Source of the DNA: JBGSKY01 sp041740995
GTDB lineage: Bacteria > Planctomycetota > Planctomycetia > Pirellulales > Pirellulaceae
Direction of reading: 5' to 3'
Assembly: GCA_041740995.1 (NCBI GenBank)
Contig: JBGSKY010000311.1
Location: 1-64,000 of the forward strand
Length of the DNA stretch: 64,000 bases
The position numbers and the translations under genes are program-made. The notes beneath the pieces are model-generated. The model saw nothing but the letters and a program-made list of their open reading frames with translations, was not told the DNA's origin and did no database searches. How positions within the stretch are numbered: position 1 is the stretch's first letter; every line of letters begins with the position of its first letter. Below are positions 51,248 to 60,716 of the stretch, in pieces.

Positions 51248-54189
51248 ACCCACAATCGAAGGTCTACTATGAATGGGCGCGACTGACCGCAATGGACAGT
51301 TGGTGGCAGTATTGCACTGTTGCGATTATTGTTCTGGCGATTCTGGCATATGTAAGTTGGCTCTATCAGCGCGACGGCATTGAGCTGCCACGCGGCTTGC
51401 GTTGGTCGCTTTTGCTTTTGCGAATTGCCGCCTTCACCGGTCTGCTGCTGTTTTTTCTTAACCTGCAAAAACGGTCCGAGCAACCGATCGCGCGCGCATC
51501 GCGTTTGGCGATCTTAGTCGACAGTTCTCTGAGCATGACACTCGATGCTGGCGAACCATTGGGCGACAGTCTTGCCAGTGATTCTTCGGCGGTTTCAATC
51601 GATGCAGGATATCCAGATGAGAGCCGAATCGAACAAGTCATTCGCAATTTCAAGAACTCAGAACTGATTGACGACTTCGCCGCCGAGCATGAGACAAGCG
51701 TCTATCGTTTCGATGCTTCAGAACGCCCGGTTTTGCTGGCGAGTTTTAAAAAGAAAAACGAGGTTACGTCAGCGACAGAGGGCAACGCAACTGATTCGAA
51801 ATGGAATTGGCGTCTGATCTCGATGGCGATTTGGACCGGCACCATATTGCTAATTATCTCCGTTGTGACGCTACTAATCACCATTTATCTTCGCTTGCGA
51901 GCGGCATTTGCGGTCCAATCGACGAACGCAGATCGGTCTCGCCGGCGGCCATCGTTGCTCGGCTTAGGAAATGAACTTGCACCTGGCATCTTGGGTTACG
52001 TGACGCTTGGTTCGGTTGTAGCGACGATCGTTGGCGTGGTCCTCATCTCGGCAGCAACTTTGCGCGGATCTGATTACAATTTTCGCTCGCTTTGGAATTG
52101 GGTTGAACCTGTTGGCAAATCGCAATTGGCTTCGCAAGATTCAATTGATGACGAAAGTGATCTGTCCGAGATGCGACCCAGCGAATTGGATTGGGAGACT
52201 CTGTTGGTCGCTCAAGGCTCGGAAACTCGTTTGGGAGAAGCGATCGCATCGATCCTCGCCCGTGAGCAGAACAACCCACTGGCGGGAATTGTCGTTCTGA
52301 CGGACGGCCAGAACAATTCGGGGCTTTCGCCGGAATCGGCCGCCGTACAAGCCGCAGCGGCACAAGTACCACTTTATATGATCGGCTTAGGCTCAGCACT
52401 TGATCCGACCAATGTTCGCCTAGTCAATATCGACGCGCCGCGTCGTGTTTTTCCTGGTGACCGATTTCGAATTTCTGCCACAGTCCAATCGACCGGATTC
52501 TCTGGCAAGTCGATTCCCGTTCAATTACGTCGACGAATGGCAAGCAACAGCGAAACAGCTCAAGACGATAAGTCCTTTACAGTTGAACAAGAAAAAACGA
52601 TTGAACTAGCTGCCAATGGGCAATTGAATGCCGTTGACTTTGAAGTTTTGCCACCTTCGATTGGCCGTTACAGCTATGAAATTCAGTTGTTGCCACCACC
52701 GCTCGATGCAAACGATAAAGACAACGTCAGTCAAACTGACGTGGAAGTGATTGAACCCAAGGCAACGGTGCTGATCTTGGCGGGTGGCCCGACACGCGAG
52801 TATCAGTTTGTTAGGAATCTATTGTTCCGTGATGCGACGATTCAATCACATTTGCTTCTGCAGACTGGCGGACCCGGTATGTCGCAGGAAGCCGACTTGC
52901 TGCTGACAGAGTTTCCATCGACGGCCGAAGATATGGCAAAATACGATTGCGTACTTTGCTTTGATGCGGACTTCATGGCCCTTGAACAAGCTTCAATCGA
53001 CGTGCTTGAGGAATGGGTTAGCAGCGGAGCTGGCGGTTTAGTTTTGATCGCTGGACCGGTTGCAACACCGGAGTGGACTGGTTCAGCGGGTAATACAGAT
53101 TCGCGCGCCTTGAAGCTTCGTGATATGTCGCCTGTGATTTTGAACTCGCGCGGTTCGCGGTTGATTTCCTTAGGTCGATTCGAAGGCGAAACGGTTTGGC
53201 CGTTGGTCTTGTCGAACGAAAGTAGTTCCGCCGACTTTATTGATATTGCGAATTCGAAACAGTTATCCGCCCAAGCGTGGAAATCTTTCAATGGTGTGTA
53301 CAGCTTTTATGCGACTTACCAAACCAAACCAGGCGCGACGCCGCTGGCCTATTTCTCCGATCCCACAACGACGCTCGATGGTGCGATGCCAATTTATTTA
53401 GCGTCGCAGTTTTATGGGGGCGGCCGCGTGGTTTTTCAAGGCAGCGGTGAAATCTGGCGTATTCGCGAAGTGGACGAAAATTACTTCAACACGTATTGGA
53501 CAAAGCTTGTCCGATGGTCAGCTCAAGGTCGGCTGCTCCGCGACTCCGATTATGGGTTGCTCCTAACCGATAAAGAAGAGGCATCGCTGGGTGAACAAGT
53601 GACAATTCGTGCAGTATTACGAGACACACAATTTAAGCCGCTTCGTCAACCGAGCGTGGTTGTAAACATGATCGATCCAGCGGGACAGCTTTCACCTTTG
53701 ACACTGACACAATTTTCAGGCACTGGCCAAGAAGGCGTTTTTGTCGGTCAGTTCCTTCTTCGTCAGGCCGGCAAATATCAGATTCGTCTCGACACAAAAA
53801 TCGCGAACGATGCAATACTGACACGGCAGGTCATCGCGCGGGTTCCGGCGCTTGAAATAGAACGCCCCAAAAGGAACGACGAACTGCTCTTTGCAATGAG
53901 TGAACAGTCCGGCGGAGCGTATTTTGCCGGCGTCCAGAACGCGATCACAGGCAGATCACTTCGAATGGATACACCGTCCGCCGTTGAAGGTCAGAGCAGC
54001 GGCTCACCTCCCGTTTCTGCGATCGATGAACCGTTGGTCAAACGAATTACCTCTCGCGATCAGGTCAACTACTTACCTGGTGCTCCCGATCGCGAATTCC
54101 AAGAACGATGGATGACCGTGTTGATGCTTTCTATCGCGGCGGCTTTGTCGTTGGAATGGTTGCTTCGCCGACTGAGCCGATTGGCGTAA
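51244..54189 (+). CDS. Large membrane VWA protein
   Basis: A 981-residue protein starting at GTG 51244, which overlaps the previous stop (GTGA). Two N-terminal membrane helices (about 20-40 and 52-72) precede a split VWA-like domain: metal site DSSLS at 93-97, then an insertion carrying two more membrane helices (about 190-219 and 250-275), then VVLTDGQNNSGLSPESAA. Beta-sandwich and GATase1-like domains follow (VLILAGGPTREYQF; GAGGLVLIAGPVA), and a last helix near 955-972. It is the final gene of the MoxR unit. The helices inserted within the VWA region are unusual. Function is unknown; a membrane complex with the BatA-like protein is likely. Confidence 0.9.
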   Translation: MNPQSKVYYEWARLTAMDSWWQYCTVAIIVLAILAYVSWLYQRDGIELPRGLRWSLLLLRIAAFTGLLLFFLNLQKRSEQPIARASRLAILVDSSLSMTLDAGEPLGDSLASDSSAVSIDAGYPDESRIEQVIRNFKNSELIDDFAAEHETSVYRFDASERPVLLASFKKKNEVTSATEGNATDSKWNWRLISMAIWTGTILLIISVVTLLITIYLRLRAAFAVQSTNADRSRRRPSLLGLGNELAPGILGYVTLGSVVATIVGVVLISAATLRGSDYNFRSLWNWVEPVGKSQLASQDSIDDESDLSEMRPSELDWETLLVAQGSETRLGEAIASILAREQNNPLAGIVVLTDGQNNSGLSPESAAVQAAAAQVPLYMIGLGSALDPTNVRLVNIDAPRRVFPGDRFRISATVQSTGFSGKSIPVQLRRRMASNSETAQDDKSFTVEQEKTIELAANGQLNAVDFEVLPPSIGRYSYEIQLLPPPLDANDKDNVSQTDVEVIEPKATVLILAGGPTREYQFVRNLLFRDATIQSHLLLQTGGPGMSQEADLLLTEFPSTAEDMAKYDCVLCFDADFMALEQASIDVLEEWVSSGAGGLVLIAGPVATPEWTGSAGNTDSRALKLRDMSPVILNSRGSRLISLGRFEGETVWPLVLSNESSSADFIDIANSKQLSAQAWKSFNGVYSFYATYQTKPGATPLAYFSDPTTTLDGAMPIYLASQFYGGGRVVFQGSGEIWRIREVDENYFNTYWTKLVRWSAQGRLLRDSDYGLLLTDKEEASLGEQVTIRAVLRDTQFKPLRQPSVVVNMIDPAGQLSPLTLTQFSGTGQEGVFVGQFLLRQAGKYQIRLDTKIANDAILTRQVIARVPALEIERPKRNDELLFAMSEQSGGAYFAGVQNAITGRSLRMDTPSAVEGQSSGSPPVSAIDEPLVKRITSRDQVNYLPGAPDREFQERWMTVLMLSIAAALSLEWLLRRLSRLA

Positions 54190-54195
54190 TGCGGC

Positions 54196-55005
54196 TCATT
54201 GTTTGGTTGGGTCAACCAGCAGCGACTGTAGCGCGGCCGCCTGGGAACCATCGCCCAGAACCGCTTGGATCAGGTCCTGCGTTCCGAGCGCTCGTGAACT
54301 GGTGAATGATTCGCCAGCGTTGTATCCCGCCGACGCCCCGCAAATAATTGCTGCTGAACGAATACGTTCGATAACATTTGGGCGTTTGGAAAATTGACTT
54401 CGGTAGCAAGCGATCGATGCGAGTTTCGTTTCCAAGTGATTAGTTATGTCCATCACAATTTGTCCATCGGTACTCAATGAAGCGACAGGCTCTAGTGGAA
54501 TGCGAAAGTAAAGTTGCCGCTGAATTGTGTAAGGCTCTAACCCAGAAAAGTGTTCATCCCATTTTGTTAGGCGGCAATAGAAAATCGCCGCATCTGTAAT
54601 TTGCATCGCTTGATAATGATCTGGCGAAGCCAGTGGCGTCTTATTTCCAAAGCCAATCACGACTTTCGGTCGCACCCGACGCAACTCCGTTGCAAGAGCG
54701 ATTCGGCTTTCAAAGCAATCCATAAGTCGCCGATTCGGAAGATGCATAATTTTCCGGTACGCAACGCCCAGCGTTTTTGCGGCAGCTTCGGCCTCAGCAA
54801 ATCTTTCTGACGGACTTTGACTGCCTGGGGTCGGTTCGCCGTCCGTCAAATCAATTAAACCAACGCGATACCCCTGACTGGAAAGTTCTGCAAGAGTGCC
54901 GCCGCACGCAACTTCGATGTCATCTGGATGCGCGCCAACCGCAACGATATCCAGAGGTTCAATCGACACAGCGTCCGTTGAGTCATTTGGCAAAAAGAAT
55001 TGCAT
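54196..55005 (-). CDS. LmbE/BshB-type N-acetylglucosamine deacetylase
   Basis: A 269-residue zinc-dependent deacetylase of the PIG-L/LmbE family. The zinc motif AHPDD is at 25-29, and the third metal ligand is in the SPDHYQAM region near residue 130. The overall pattern (VGAHPDDIEVACGGTLAEL, LIDLTDGEPTPGS, FGNKTPLASPDH) matches BshB1, which deacetylates GlcNAc-malate in bacillithiol synthesis, but bshA and bshC are not in the window, so that role is only possible. The ATG at 55005 is used; a TTG at 55065 is rejected. It converges on the VWA gene with six bases between stops and is divergent from the coiled-coil gene. Confidence 0.9.
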   Translation of the reverse strand: MQFFLPNDSTDAVSIEPLDIVAVGAHPDDIEVACGGTLAELSSQGYRVGLIDLTDGEPTPGSQSPSERFAEAEAAAKTLGVAYRKIMHLPNRRLMDCFESRIALATELRRVRPKVVIGFGNKTPLASPDHYQAMQITDAAIFYCRLTKWDEHFSGLEPYTIQRQLYFRIPLEPVASLSTDGQIVMDITNHLETKLASIACYRSQFSKRPNVIERIRSAAIICGASAGYNAGESFTSSRALGTQDLIQAVLGDGSQAAALQSLLVDPTKQ

Positions 55006-55141
55006 GTTGGAATTTAGGCCTGGGTAGATGGAACGATTCTCAGTAGCAATTCTTGCGATGGTCAAACATATCCGCCAGATGGTTTATACTTGCATTTTCA
55101 CATCCGCCAACCCAAGCTCAACCGTTAGCCGGGAACTTCTT

Positions 55142-56179
55142 ATGACACATGCAGTGATTCAAACTCCGCTTGTTGCAACCATTCTATTTTTGCTTTGCGG
55201 CACGCAGTTTGGCGGGACGACTTGCGCGGCGGAAACACACAATCAATCTTCTTCCGGCACGATTCATTTGCCTGATTATGTTCCCGGCCGGACCGGTGCC
55301 ATTTTAATAATCAATGGGATCGAGTCCGTTGGAAATCGTGACGCTGCGCAAACGACTCGTTCAGTCATTCAGTCGCTTCCTGAAAATCTTCCGCCGCCTT
55401 TTGTCACTCCCCAAATAGACCCTTCGATTGAATCTGACTCAAATATTCCGATATCCCAGACCGCATTGAATTCCAATTCATCGGCGGCAACAGCTGAAAT
55501 AACAACTCCGAATCCCGCCAGCCTCGAACTAATTGCATATGAGCTCGCTGAATTGCGAACGCTTTGCGCAGCGCTCGTCAGGGACAATTTGGATCCGATT
55601 AACGAACAGGTTAGCGAGAATGCGGAAAGCTTGAAGACTGTGCTGGCAACTTTGCAACGTAGTCAGGAGCAACTACTCGCGCTGAATGAAGAAGCGAGTA
55701 AAGGCGCAAAAGAACTCGCTGGAATGAAATCGCAACTTGCTAGCCTAATCGAGAGTTCGACGAAAATCGTAAACGACCAAACTGCCGAGTTGATGAAACT
55801 GCAAAATGCGGCGGAATCATTTAATGCAGAAACGGAACGTCAAAAAGGTGAAATGCAAAGACTTATCGAGGAATTCCAAACGAAATCTCGTAAAGATATT
55901 GATGCAGCAAAAGAGGAAAACGAGGCAACGGCTCGTCGAGTTAAAGTTCTCGAAGAAAGCTTGCGGCAGACGCAAGAGAAACTGACTATTGCCAACGACA
56001 AACTCGCATCGGCTGCCAAGGACCGTTCTTCATCGGACAAAGCCGGCGTCAAATCAAGCCAAGAAAAGCAATCTTCTGACAAGAAAGCAGAGGAACGAAA
56101 GAAGCGTGAAGACGATCGCAGAACAAAAGAAAAGGCAAAAGAAAAAGAAGAACTCGAAAAAGATGACGACAAGAACTGA
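55142..56179 (+). CDS. Exported coiled-coil protein
   Basis: A 345-residue protein from ATG 55142 (GGGAA upstream). A signal peptide covers about residues 1-30 (TPLVATILFLLCG, then TTCAAETH). A short globular or extended part (about 40-130) is followed by a long coiled coil (about 135-300), and the C-terminus is a highly charged Lys/Glu/Asp-rich tail. No family is recognised. It lies between the deacetylase (divergent) and the RND efflux genes, with a hairpin after its stop, so it is probably a separate unit. A periplasmic structural role is conceivable. Confidence 0.78.
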   Translation: MTHAVIQTPLVATILFLLCGTQFGGTTCAAETHNQSSSGTIHLPDYVPGRTGAILIINGIESVGNRDAAQTTRSVIQSLPENLPPPFVTPQIDPSIESDSNIPISQTALNSNSSAATAEITTPNPASLELIAYELAELRTLCAALVRDNLDPINEQVSENAESLKTVLATLQRSQEQLLALNEEASKGAKELAGMKSQLASLIESSTKIVNDQTAELMKLQNAAESFNAETERQKGEMQRLIEEFQTKSRKDIDAAKEENEATARRVKVLEESLRQTQEKLTIANDKLASAAKDRSSSDKAGVKSSQEKQSSDKKAEERKKREDDRRTKEKAKEKEELEKDDDKN

Positions 56180-56270
56180 CGAACGTGTGTCAGGATCGCT
56201 TAACGGGTATACCAGGGAAAACGCCGCTGCGAATTGGAACGCCAAAAAATCTTTCAGCGATTCCAAGGCA

Positions 56271-56290
56271 CTTTGTCGCTGACAAAGTTT
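56271..56290 (+). terminator. Possible weak terminator hairpin
   Basis: CTTTGTC (56271-56277) and GACAAAG (56281-56287) form a perfect 7-base-pair stem with a 3-base loop, followed by only three T. It lies 92 bases after the coiled-coil gene and before the efflux genes, so it could mark a transcript end. Confidence 0.35.
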
Positions 56291-56323
56291 GAGCTAAACA
56301 TTCATTGCCAAACTGTTTACGAT

Positions 56324-56351
56324 AGTGGTGACCACTAAGTCGTTTGGTCAC
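56324..56351. promoter_or_regulatory. Candidate operator of the RND efflux unit
   Basis: Two overlapping symmetries lie 54-81 bases before the adaptor start: AGTGGT-G-ACCACT (56324-56336) and GTGACCA (56328-56334) with TGGTCAC (56345-56351). This looks like a repressor binding site, but no regulator gene is adjacent and no promoter consensus is clear. Confidence 0.3.
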
Positions 56352-56404
56352 AGTCACGTTCTTGCCAAATGGCACACTTGTAAGCTCTGTACCTAAATTC
56401 TCGC

Positions 56405-57508
56405 ATGTGGAAAAAAATTGTCGGTTCCATCGCTCTAATCTTGATCGTCCTTGGGATAGGCGGTGTTATTGCATGGCTGAAATATCGCTCGGTAATGGCA
56501 GCCATTAATATGCCGCCGCCAGCAGAAACGGCCACGACGGTCAAAATGGAACATCCGATTGTTCGCAGCTTTCAATCGCAGTCCACTGCCATCGGAACCG
56601 TGATCGCTTCACGATCTCTGACTTTGCAGATGGAAATGGACGGCACTATCATCGAGCTAAATTTACGCCCTGGTCAGAAAGTAAAAGCGGGCGACAAATT
56701 GATTGAGCTGGATAGCAGTATCGAAGCGGCACAATTGTTGGCCGCGAAAGCAAATCGCGATTCCACACTATCGAACTATCGAAGAAACAAGGAAGCCGCT
56801 CAGCAGCGTGCAGTAAGCGAATTGGAGTTAGATCAGAGCGAAGCGCAACTAGCAATTGCCGAAGCCCAGGTGAAAGAGTTGGAGGCGAGAATTGCAAAAA
56901 AGGTCATTTACGCGCCTTTCGACGCGATCGCAGGCGTCTTTGACTTTCAGCCGGGCCAATATATCTCGCAGGGGCAAACGATCACAGCGCTCGTTGGAAC
57001 AGATCCCTATTTGTTTGTCGATTTCATGATGCCAGCCGATGTCGCCGACGAACTTTTCGTTGGTGATCAAGTTGTCGTGATGATGCATAAGTCCACTATC
57101 GATGCCACAGTAGTTGCTGTTGATTCGGCAGCAGATCGAGCGACAAGGAATTTGCGAGCGAGGTGCCGTGTCGATAATCCACCCAAGGCGATGCAACCCA
57201 ATGATTCAGCCAGAGTGGTTATGTCCTACGGTCCTAAGATGGACTTAACCGTCTTCCCAGCAACCGCCGTTCGTCGTAGCCCAAACGGCAGCTATGTCTT
57301 TACGGTCGTGCAGGACGAAAATCAGCAACGAGCGCGCGACACTCCGATCGAGATCGTTCGATCATTGGGCGATTCCGTTGCCGTCGCAAGTGGAATAACA
57401 ACAAATGATCTCGTAATAACCGATGGCTCTTTCAAGCTTCGCGAGGGCATGCTGGTCCACGAGTTGAGCGAAGTTACGCCGGCGGCTGAAGCTTCATTAA
57501 GAAAATAG
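56405..57508 (+). CDS. RND efflux periplasmic adaptor subunit
   Basis: A 367-residue membrane-fusion protein of the MexE/AcrA class. An N-terminal membrane anchor (about 5-24, IVGSIALILIVLGIGGVIAW) is followed by the lipoyl/barrel-sandwich halves (MDGTIIELNLRPGQKVKAGD; IYAPFDAIAGVFDFQPGQYI), a short helical hairpin between them, and beta-barrel and membrane-proximal domains to the end. No lipobox cysteine is seen, so it is anchored by the helix. It links the inner-membrane pump to an outer-membrane channel. The pump gene follows after 21 bases; no TolC-like gene is in the window. Confidence 0.95.
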   Translation: MWKKIVGSIALILIVLGIGGVIAWLKYRSVMAAINMPPPAETATTVKMEHPIVRSFQSQSTAIGTVIASRSLTLQMEMDGTIIELNLRPGQKVKAGDKLIELDSSIEAAQLLAAKANRDSTLSNYRRNKEAAQQRAVSELELDQSEAQLAIAEAQVKELEARIAKKVIYAPFDAIAGVFDFQPGQYISQGQTITALVGTDPYLFVDFMMPADVADELFVGDQVVVMMHKSTIDATVVAVDSAADRATRNLRARCRVDNPPKAMQPNDSARVVMSYGPKMDLTVFPATAVRRSPNGSYVFTVVQDENQQRARDTPIEIVRSLGDSVAVASGITTNDLVITDGSFKLREGMLVHELSEVTPAAEASLRK

Positions 57509-57529
57509 TTAATCGCAATTTATTTCGTT

Positions 57530-60500
57530 ATGAAACGTTCTTTCACTGACATCTTTATCAAACATCCGGTTCTCGCGATTGTCGTTAATTTGATTATCGT
57601 GTTGATCGGCGTCCGCGCATGCTTCACGTTGCCTATTCAACAATTCCCGACGCTTGAAAGCTCGTCCATTGCGATAACCACCGTTTACACCGGAGCAAGC
57701 GCCGATACGGTCAGTGGATTTTTGACGACACCAATCGAGCGGGCCGTTTCCGAGATTTCAGGTATTGATTACATCGAATCCAACAGTACGGCCGGCGTCT
57801 CACTGATCACGATTCATCTGCAGCTCAACCATAACAGCGTGGCCGCACTGTCGGAAGTGAATGCCCGTTTGCAACAAGTTCGCAGTCAATTGCCCGCCGA
57901 AGCCGAACCACCGACCATTGAAATCAGTCGCGCCGATCGGCCTTACGCTTCGTTCTATCTCAGCTTTACTTCTGATCAATTTACGATACCGCAATTAACC
58001 GACTATCTAACTCGGGTCATCCAGCCACAGCTTTCAACGCTCTCGGATATTCAACGAGTTGGGATCGAAGCCGGTCAGAATCCAGCCATGCGAATCTGGA
58101 TCGATCCGGAAAAACTCGCTCGAAAAGAGTTAACCTCCGGCGATGTCTACTCCGCGCTGCGGCGGAACAACTATCTAGCGGCGATTGGCCGCGTGAAAAG
58201 CGACAGCGTACAAGTCGATTTGCTGACCAATACTGACCTGAAAAGCGTCGATGAATTTCGCAACTTGATTGTCTATGAAAAAGACGGGGCAGTCGTCCGT
58301 TTGAATGAACTGGCAGATGTCGAATTGGGTGCCGAAGAACCACAGCGTGTCGCCATGTATCGCGGCGAACCCGCCGTTTACGTTTCCGTTTGGCCATTGC
58401 CGGGCAGCAACGAGATTGGCATCTCGTATAACATTCGCGACGCGATGGAAAAGATTCGACCAAGCTTGCCTAAGCATATTGATATGCAACTGGCTTATGA
58501 TGCAACAACTTTTATGGAAGCAGCCTTGACGGAAATTTCCCAAACTTTGGTCGAGACAATTCTGATTGTTGGCTTAGTTGTCTTCTTATTTCTTGGCTCA
58601 ATTCGAACGGCCATTGTTCCGCTGGTGGCCATGCCAGTATCTTTGGTTGGTGCCACTGTTGTCATGAGTTTGATGGGTTTCTCATTGAATTTATTAACTA
58701 TCCTCGCCATTGTTCTGTCCGTGGGTTTAGTGGTTGATGATGCGATTGTTGTTGTCGAAAACATTCAGCGACACGCGCACAATGGCATGAATCGAATCTC
58801 CGCTGCCTTGCTGGGTGCTCGCGAATTAGTTGGGCCAATTATTGCCATGACTATTACGTTGGCAGCGGTCTACGCGCCGATCGGTTTTCAAGGTGGTTTG
58901 ACCGGAATGTTATTTCGAGAGTTCGCCTTCACGCTCGCGGCGGCGGTCCTTGTATCTGGCTTTGTTGCCGTGACACTTTCGCCGGTCATGAGTGCTTACA
59001 TGATTCGTCCGTCGGGCAAAGAGGCTTGGCTAACGCGGCAGGTCAACCACATCTTTGATTGGCTGCAACAGCGCTATGAAAGCCTGTTAAAAACAGCCAT
59101 CGGAGTCCGCTGGGCGATTGCCTTTTCCGCCCTGATGGTTTCCGTCGCTGCGGTACCGCTGTATCAGTTGAGCTCGCGTGAGCTTGCCCCAACAGAAGAC
59201 CAAGGCGCGATTGGAATGATGATCGAGGCGGCGCCGGATGCGACGCTCAAGAGCACAACGCGTTGGTCAATGAAGTTGGCCGAACGCATGCAAGAAATTC
59301 CTGAGTCCAATTATCTGTGGGCCGTCATCGGCAGCAATAATGGCTTCGGCGGCGTCATTATGAAGGACTGGCATGAGCGTGATCGCAGCACCCAAGAGAT
59401 GATAGGTCAAGTCAGCAGCATTGCATCGGAAGTGGCCGGTGTCCAACCTCTACCAATCCTCGTTCCATCGCTGCCAGTCGCGGGAAACTTCGACGTCGAA
59501 CTAGTTGTAAAAAGCGACCTGCCGCCAGAGCAGCTGGCTGAACTTGCTCAAGAGATCAAACTGAAAGCTTCAAAATCAGGCAAGTTTCTCTACGTCGACA
59601 CCGATTTAAGATTTGATTTGCCACAAGCAAGAATCAACATCGATCGCAATCGAGTCGCCGATCTGAAGCTTGACTTGGCCGCCATTGCGCAGGATCTGGG
59701 TGTCTTCTTAGGCGGGGCGTATGTCAATCGTTTCGATTTTTTTAGTCGTTCCTATCAAGTCATTCCGCAATTGGCAGAAATCGACCGCAGCAATCCTAGC
59801 AGTTTGATGGATATCAAGATTCGCGTGCCGAGCGGAGAACAAGTTCCGGTCAGCACCTTTGCGACGATCGTTTCCGAAGTCGCACCCCGAACGCTGCAAC
59901 GTTTCCAGCAACAAGGATCGATGCGAATGTATGCCGGCGTCTTTCCAGGCGTAACCAAAGACGCTGGGCTCGACGAACTTGAGTCGATTGCAAGAGAAGT
60001 CATGGGACTCAAAGCAGCGTTTGACTACGCCGGAGAGTCTCGGCAAATTCGCAAAGAAGGCAACGCATTGATTGTAACGCTGGCCTTCGCACTGGCCTTA
60101 ATCTACTTAGTTCTCGCAGCTCAATTTCAATCCTTTCGCGACCCGTTGATCATTTTATTTGGATCAGTCCCACTGGCCATCACTGGCGCGCTGACATTGA
60201 CCTTTCTTGACCTGACGACCATCAACATCTACTCACAAGTCGGGCTGATTACGTTGGTTGGTCTGGTTGCCAAAAATGGGATCTTGATCGTTGAATTCGC
60301 CAATGTATTACGTCACGAAACATCGCTCGATAAATCGTCGGCAGTGATTGCCGCAGCCAAGACGCGATTGCGCCCGATTCTGATGACCAGTTTTGCAACG
60401 ATGCTCGGTCACTTCCCGTTGGTCCTGGTTACTGGTCCCGGCGCACAAGCGAGAAACAGCATCGGGATCGTTTTGGTCGCCGGAATGGGTATCGGAACAG

Positions 60501-60625
60501 TCTTCACCTTGTTCGTCGTACCAGCGCTCTACACCATTATCTCGGCGAAAGAAAAATTGGTGACTGATGAAGCATCACTAGACGAAGCCAAAGATGACAT
60601 CACGACGGAACTTGCAATAGCCTAA
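57530..60625 (+). CDS. RND multidrug efflux permease (HAE1 family)
   Basis: A 1031-residue inner-membrane pump with the AcrB/MexF plan: helix 1, a large periplasmic loop, helices 2-7, a second loop, helices 8-12. The proton-relay pair is D403-D404 in helix 4 (GLVVDDAIVVVENI). The N-terminus (FIKHPVLAIVVNLIIVLIGV) and the helix 10-11 region (TINIYSQVGLITLVGLVAKNG) are typical. The usual length is about 1030-1050, so it is complete. It is likely co-transcribed with the adaptor. Substrates cannot be predicted; the outer-membrane channel must come from elsewhere. Confidence 0.97.
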   Translation: MKRSFTDIFIKHPVLAIVVNLIIVLIGVRACFTLPIQQFPTLESSSIAITTVYTGASADTVSGFLTTPIERAVSEISGIDYIESNSTAGVSLITIHLQLNHNSVAALSEVNARLQQVRSQLPAEAEPPTIEISRADRPYASFYLSFTSDQFTIPQLTDYLTRVIQPQLSTLSDIQRVGIEAGQNPAMRIWIDPEKLARKELTSGDVYSALRRNNYLAAIGRVKSDSVQVDLLTNTDLKSVDEFRNLIVYEKDGAVVRLNELADVELGAEEPQRVAMYRGEPAVYVSVWPLPGSNEIGISYNIRDAMEKIRPSLPKHIDMQLAYDATTFMEAALTEISQTLVETILIVGLVVFLFLGSIRTAIVPLVAMPVSLVGATVVMSLMGFSLNLLTILAIVLSVGLVVDDAIVVVENIQRHAHNGMNRISAALLGARELVGPIIAMTITLAAVYAPIGFQGGLTGMLFREFAFTLAAAVLVSGFVAVTLSPVMSAYMIRPSGKEAWLTRQVNHIFDWLQQRYESLLKTAIGVRWAIAFSALMVSVAAVPLYQLSSRELAPTEDQGAIGMMIEAAPDATLKSTTRWSMKLAERMQEIPESNYLWAVIGSNNGFGGVIMKDWHERDRSTQEMIGQVSSIASEVAGVQPLPILVPSLPVAGNFDVELVVKSDLPPEQLAELAQEIKLKASKSGKFLYVDTDLRFDLPQARINIDRNRVADLKLDLAAIAQDLGVFLGGAYVNRFDFFSRSYQVIPQLAEIDRSNPSSLMDIKIRVPSGEQVPVSTFATIVSEVAPRTLQRFQQQGSMRMYAGVFPGVTKDAGLDELESIAREVMGLKAAFDYAGESRQIRKEGNALIVTLAFALALIYLVLAAQFQSFRDPLIILFGSVPLAITGALTLTFLDLTTINIYSQVGLITLVGLVAKNGILIVEFANVLRHETSLDKSSAVIAAAKTRLRPILMTSFATMLGHFPLVLVTGPGAQARNSIGIVLVAGMGIGTVFTLFVVPALYTIISAKEKLVTDEASLDEAKDDITTELAIA

Positions 60626-60716
60626 ACGTCCACCACGCTGGAATGCATCGGCCAAGATTTTCGAGTTACAATGTCGGTGTAGTAATCCGGCCAAATTTCT
60701 CCATCGAAAGCTAATT

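Noticed and set aside
54203..54397. Short frames at the junction of the VWA and deacetylase genes
   Set aside because: They lie within the deacetylase coding sequence on the other strand and have no supporting signals.
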